A model generated the notes under the pieces. That model saw only the letters and a program-made list of their open reading frames with translations. It was not told the DNA's origin and did no database searches. A stretch of 64,000 bases of DNA from Antedon mediterranea (lineage: Eukaryota > Echinodermata > Crinoidea > Comatulida > Antedonidae): the NCBI RefSeq assembly GCF_964355755.1, contig NC_092671.1:5779001-5843000 (forward strand), in the 5' to 3' direction. How positions within the stretch are numbered: position 1 is the first letter of the stretch; every line of letters begins with the position of its first letter. Both the position numbers and the translations under genes were made by a program. Below, in pieces: positions 59,901 through 64,000 of this stretch.

Positions 59901-62900
59901 AGAAAATGTATAAGGAGAACATTATCATTCCGAGAACCATTGTCTACACTTCCTAGAGGGGGAGCGAGCGAAGCGAGCTCACCCTCTAGTTATTTAAATT
60001 AAACATATTATTTAAATTTCCCATATTATTTCAATTCCCTATATTATTTAAATTCAACACATTATTTAAATTCAACATATTTTAATTTCCACATTATTTA
60101 AATTTCCCATATTATTTAAATTCAACATGTTATTTAAATTTCCATATTATTTCAATTCAACATATCATTTAAATTTCCCATATTATTTAAATTCCCTATA
60201 TTATTTAAATTTCCTATATTATTTAAATTCCCCATATTATTTAAATTCCCTATATTATTTAAATTCCCTATATTATTTAAATTCCCCATATATTATTTAA
60301 ATTCCCCATATTATTTCAATTTCCCATATTATTTAAATTCCCCATATATTATTTAAATTCCCCATATTATTTCAATTCCCCATATTATTTAAATTCCCCA
60401 TATTAGTTAAATTCCCTATATTATTTAAATTCCCCACATTATTTAAATTCCCCACATTATTTCAATTCTCCATATATTATTTAAATTCCCCACATTATTT
60501 AAATTCCCCATATATTATTTAAATTCCCCATATATTATTTAAATTCTCCATATATTATTTAAATTCTCCATATATTATTTAAATTCCCCATATATTATTT
60601 AAATTCCCCATATATTATTTAAATTCCCCATATTATTTCAATTCCCCATATTATTTCAATTCCCCATATTATTTCAATTCCCCATATTATTTCAATTCCC
60701 CATATTATTTCAATTCCCCATATTATTTAAATTCCCCATATATTATTTAAATTCCCCATATATTATTTAAATTCCCCATATATTATTTAAATTCCCCATA
60801 TATTATTTAAATTCCCCATATATTATTTAAATTCCCCATATTATTTAAATTCCCCATATTATTTCAATTCCCCATATTATTTCAATTCCCCATATATTAT
60901 TTCAATTCCCCATATATTATTTCAATTCCCCATATATTATTTAAATTCCCCACATTATTTAAATTCCCCATATATTATTTAAATTCCCCATATTATTTAA
61001 ATTCCCTATATTATTTAAATTCCCCACATTATTTAAATTCCCTATATTATTTAAATTCCCCACATTATTTCAATTCCCTATATTATTTAAATTCCCCATA
61101 TTATTTAAATTCCCCATATATTATTTAAATTCCCCATATTATTTCAATTCCCCATATATTATTTAAATTCCCCATATTATTTCAATTCCCCATATTATTT
61201 CAATTCCCCATATTATTTCATTTCCCCATATATTATTTCAATTCCCCATATTATTTAAATTCCCCACATTATTTAAATTCCCCACATTATTTAAATTCCC
61301 CACATTATTTAAATTCCCCATATTATTTAAATTCCCCATATTATTTAAATTCCCCATATTATTTAAATTCCCCATATTATTTAAATTCCCCATATTATTT
61401 CAATTCCCCATATTATTTCAATTCCCCATATTATTTAAATTCCCCATATTATTTAAATTCCCCATATTATTTCAATTCCCCATATTATTTCAATTCCCCA
61501 TATTATTTAAATTCCCCATATTATTTAAATTCCCTATATTATTAAAATTCCCCACATTATTTAAATTCCCCACATTATTTAAATTCCCCACATTATTTAA
61601 ATTCCCCATATTATTTAACTTCCCCATATTATTTAAATTCCCCATATATTATTTAAATTCCCCATATATTATTTAAATTCCCCATATTATTTAAATTCCC
61701 CATATTATTTAAATTCCCCATATTATTTAAATTCCCATATTAATGAAATACAAAGTGTATCCTCCATTATACTCAATATTAAATATTTTATAATCACCTA
61801 TTCACTGTAATACAAATAAGGTCATTTGCATATTGGAATTTATACTTTTTTTTTATTTTTAGAGTGATCCTCTTTATGTGCCTGTAAAATTTGATGATAG
61901 TGACAAAGTTAGTAGCAGAAGTGACAGTTTTAGTGACTCTGCTGACCCTTGTAAGTTTGAAATTGGTGACAATTTATCTATTAGATTGATATATGGAGCA
62001 AGTGGGTGGTTGGGTAGACAAGTGGTTAGGACACAGAGAGACCTGTGCTTAAACTCCCAGTCTAATTAGCTGTTGAAAATACTAGGGATGATTATGCGAC
62101 GTGGTACTGGCCACCCTACCACATAATGCTGAGGATTAGTAACAGCTCATTCCTCTACAGTAAGAAATGAATACAGGACTCACCTTTAATGGTTGCTTAC
62201 AAGTTTCTCAACTTACTTGCTTAAATACTTGCAATGCTCACAAATTGTCAGAGGCTAGATCTCAAAACAGACTAGACGAATAAGCCTATTGACTCCAATT
62301 TCCATGGGATTTTCACAATAATATGTTTGCTCCCCTCTAGTATATAGTAAAATTAAAGGAGTTGATTTTAAAAACCACACAGCACCCTGTTTTAAGTTTT
62401 ACAAATTTGTTTTTTTCTTTCTACAGCAAAACATGTGAGATTTAGTAATATAATGGAGGTTCGACAGTTATCAGGTGAGAATAGTACATTTTTTTGTAAG
62501 TATGATGAATAAGTGAAATTAGAGTTGTGTGTAATAATGTGACTGTGTTACTGTAATGCTGTATTTTTCGTGTTGTGGGTGTCACCTTGCCCTCGATTGG
62601 ACATACACTCTGTAGTGACCTTTTTTGCACAACACAGCATGTGATTATGCAAGTTGTAAATTTATTCTGCACACGCTCAGAACAGAAGATGACTATTAGA
62701 CGCTGCATAGTCACATGGAACATTATTAAAACGGAAGATTGCTAATTGTTTTTTCTTTTTTTCAATTTAATTTCAAGAACATTTATTAATTTCAACAATG
62801 AAAAAATAAAAATACATACAATATAATTAAAACATTTTAAAGACCATTAAGTAAGGTCCGAATTTTTTAATTGTTCTTATATGTACACTTGCCCATGTAA

Positions 62901-63812
62901 ACAGTCTATTCAAGGTGTGCTGAATATGCGCTTATATATGTACACATTTAAATTTTATAACATTTCTTAATGATATTTTATTACTACTTTTAGAAAAAGA
63001 GGCACATGAAGCAGTGTTGGCACGGTTGTCATACACCGCTAGCTTACGTGCTCAGCAAGAAGAAGAAGCCAGACTTAATAGTAAATTAACTGTACCACAA
63101 GTTGCCAAAGTCAGTCTTATGTTTTGTTTAGTGGTAAGTTTTTGTTTTTTCTTGTTGTCTTGTTTTTTCAATGTTGACATTTGATTTTGACCAAATGAAT
63201 AAATAAAAAAAGTTGATAGGTTATTGATTATTGTTCTGTTGATGAAAACTGATTCTTGAAGCAAGTTGCTTAAATTTAAGACTGTATTGTTATTAAATGT
63301 TGGTGGTATTAAACCGTAACAAAAACCAGCTGATTTTACAATCATTCTGGAAATTGCCTTATTATGGAATGTCTTCTTTTTATTTTAGTGGTTTCTGGGT
63401 AATTTATCGTACCAAGAGGCCATTGATGATACGCAGGTGGCTGTTGTACAGGTGTTTTCATCAACCTCAGGTGAGAACAAATTAATAAAATCTCTCGAAT
63501 GTAACTTCAACAAGAGTTGGTTGAAAATACTAGGGAGGATCAGACGGCATGGAAAGGAACTGTCCACCCTACCACATAATGCTAAGGCTTAGTACAATGA
63601 GCTCCTAACAGCTCTGCTCATTCCCCTATGTTCAGAATGAACACAGGACCTTCACTCCTTTTTTTATTAGATTTCAAAACTTTACAGTGTATATGATAAC
63701 CTCATTGTATTTATACTTCCTTAGGTTTATTCACTTTGATTTTAGCTGCTATTTTCCCCAGTTCAAGTGGTGATAGGTTTACAATATCAAAATTATTTGC
63801 AGTTTTATTAAG
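56903..63812 (+). CDS. SLC35F5: Solute carrier family 35 member F5 (N-terminal part, gene runs off the window)
   Basis: Eight exons join in phase: 56903-57007, 58091-58240, 58487-58543, 61863-61950, 62427-62474, 62994-63133, 63389-63470 and 63725-63812. They match the start of SLC35F5: a first membrane span ([19 protein letters not shown]), then [75 protein letters not shown] and [13 protein letters not shown]. The last exon ends in phase 2, so the C-terminal spans lie beyond 64000. SLC35 proteins are multi-span membrane carriers related to nucleotide-sugar transporters; the substrate of F5 is not settled. The short exon at 58487 ([14 protein letters not shown]) is in a variable cytoplasmic loop and is the least certain. 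Confidence 0.92.
57170..57241 (-). tRNA. tRNA-like gene, anticodon position ATC, copy 1
   Basis: All four stems pair on the minus strand: acceptor GCCCCAG/TTGGGGC, D stem GTCT/GGAC, anticodon stem TCTGC/GCAGG, T stem CCGAG/CTCGG with loop TTCGAGT. The A box (ggtctaatggtta) is like tRNA-Glu or tRNA-Asp. The loop is ATATCGA, so the triplet at 34-36 is ATC, which would pair with the Asp codon GAT but is not a normal anticodon. A run of five T follows the 3' end. Either an unusual tRNA or the head of a tRNA-derived element. Confidence 0.65.
57536..57607 (-). tRNA. tRNA-like gene, anticodon position ATC, copy 2
   Basis: Duplicate of the unit at 57170 with changes in the anticodon loop (ATATCAA) and T loop (TTTGAAT). 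The T-loop change weakens the B box, so this copy is probably less active or dead. A T run again follows on the minus strand. Confidence 0.55.
58258..58346. mobile_element. MITE-like element, family A, copy 8
   Basis: It runs from 'aaagctctatttaagcatat' to 'ttgatagtgtagacagagct', only 17 bases downstream of the SLC35F5 exon 2 donor. It is in inverted orientation relative to copy 5. Confidence 0.65.
59529..59542. repeat. Poly-C run
   Basis: Fourteen consecutive C bases in the third intron of SLC35F5. Confidence 0.9.
59990..61740. repeat. 1.75-kb minisatellite, unit 17-19 bp
   Basis: About 100 units of the type 'ccccatattatttaaatt' stand head to tail, with variants catatatt, cacatt, ctatatt and caatt. 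It fills half of the third intron of SLC35F5. Runs of identical variants next to each other point to slippage or unequal exchange. Confidence 0.97.
62074..62190. repeat. Dispersed repeat, copy 1 in SLC35F5
   Basis: The block 'gttgaaaatactagggatga', then 'ccaccctaccacataatgct' and 'aatgaatacaggact', recurs at 63515-63655. It is probably an interspersed element; family unknown. Confidence 0.7.
63515..63655. repeat. Dispersed repeat, copy 2 in SLC35F5
   Basis: It matches 62074-62190 ('ccaccctaccacataatgct', 'agctcctaacagctctgct', 'gaacacaggacct'), with a 15-base difference inside. Confidence 0.7.
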
Positions 63813-64000
63813 GTAAGTACTTTTATAATTCCCATCTAAATAAAGTTTTATAAAGAATGTAGAATTTGGGTAAAGTCAAATTCCTGAACATAGAGTCTAG
63901 AACGTGATATTTCTCAAGCCGTAAGATCCATGACTACAGTAAGGTCGGAAATTTGTTAATTTAAAATAATACTTTTTGTGTTTATCCACATCAATGCTGA

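Noticed and set aside
59936-59989. Palindromic 'gggggagcgagcgaagcgagctcaccc' as a regulatory site
   Set aside because: The word is a common inverted repeat in invertebrate genomes and lies at the edge of the minisatellite; nothing ties it to regulation.

Overview
The window looks like nuclear DNA of a marine invertebrate, most likely a deuterostome and probably an echinoderm. It is AT-rich. Its genes are split into many short exons with GT/AG borders and in-phase junctions. The word TAGGCCTA and small inverted-repeat elements are scattered throughout. The phylum is an inference; the eukaryotic, metazoan nature follows from the gene structures and protein families.

I could assemble five genes by joining exons by hand. 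(1) On the minus strand, 19922 down to 5535, fifteen exons give a 1157-residue type II membrane protein. It has a cytoplasmic tail, one membrane span, a Kunitz domain and a glycoside hydrolase family 81 (endo-1,3-beta-glucanase) domain. (2) On the plus strand, 26157-38806, a secreted protein has two LDL-receptor class A repeats, a furin-like RRKR site and a C-terminal EGF domain with ErbB-ligand cysteine spacing; one upstream exon seems to be missing. (3) On the plus strand, 41804-48856, twelve exons give a 1251-residue secreted protein. It carries five copies of a cysteine-bearing domain that I do not recognise, two glycine-rich linkers and two VWC-type modules. (4) On the plus strand, 50193-52635, six exons encode a SOSS complex subunit B protein (235 residues). 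(5) On the plus strand, from 56903 beyond the right edge, is the N-terminal part of SLC35F5.

Region by region: 1-5.5 kb holds a decayed non-LTR retrotransposon end and a 367-bp tandem array of tRNA(Pro)-like units that ends in a nearly perfect 520-bp palindrome. 5.5-20 kb is the GH81 gene. 20-26 kb is intergenic with dispersed repeats. 26-39 kb is the EGF-type gene, whose introns hold several inverted-repeat elements. 39-41.8 kb is repeat-rich spacer. 41.8-48.9 kb is the five-repeat gene. 50.2-52.6 kb is SOSS-B. 53.6-56.4 kb is a probable foldback transposon with a 186-bp satellite inside. 56.9 kb to the end is SLC35F5, whose introns contain two tRNA-like units and a 1.75-kb minisatellite.

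SOSS-B and SLC35F5 are housekeeping genes, in genome stability and membrane transport. The three upstream genes act at the cell surface or outside the cell. Nothing in the sequence shows that the five genes work as one pathway. The most promising novelties are the repeated domain of gene 3, the Kunitz-GH81 membrane fusion with an apparent Asp-to-Asn change at the expected catalytic acid, the LDLa/EGF ligand candidate, and the tandem tRNA-like polymerase III units.
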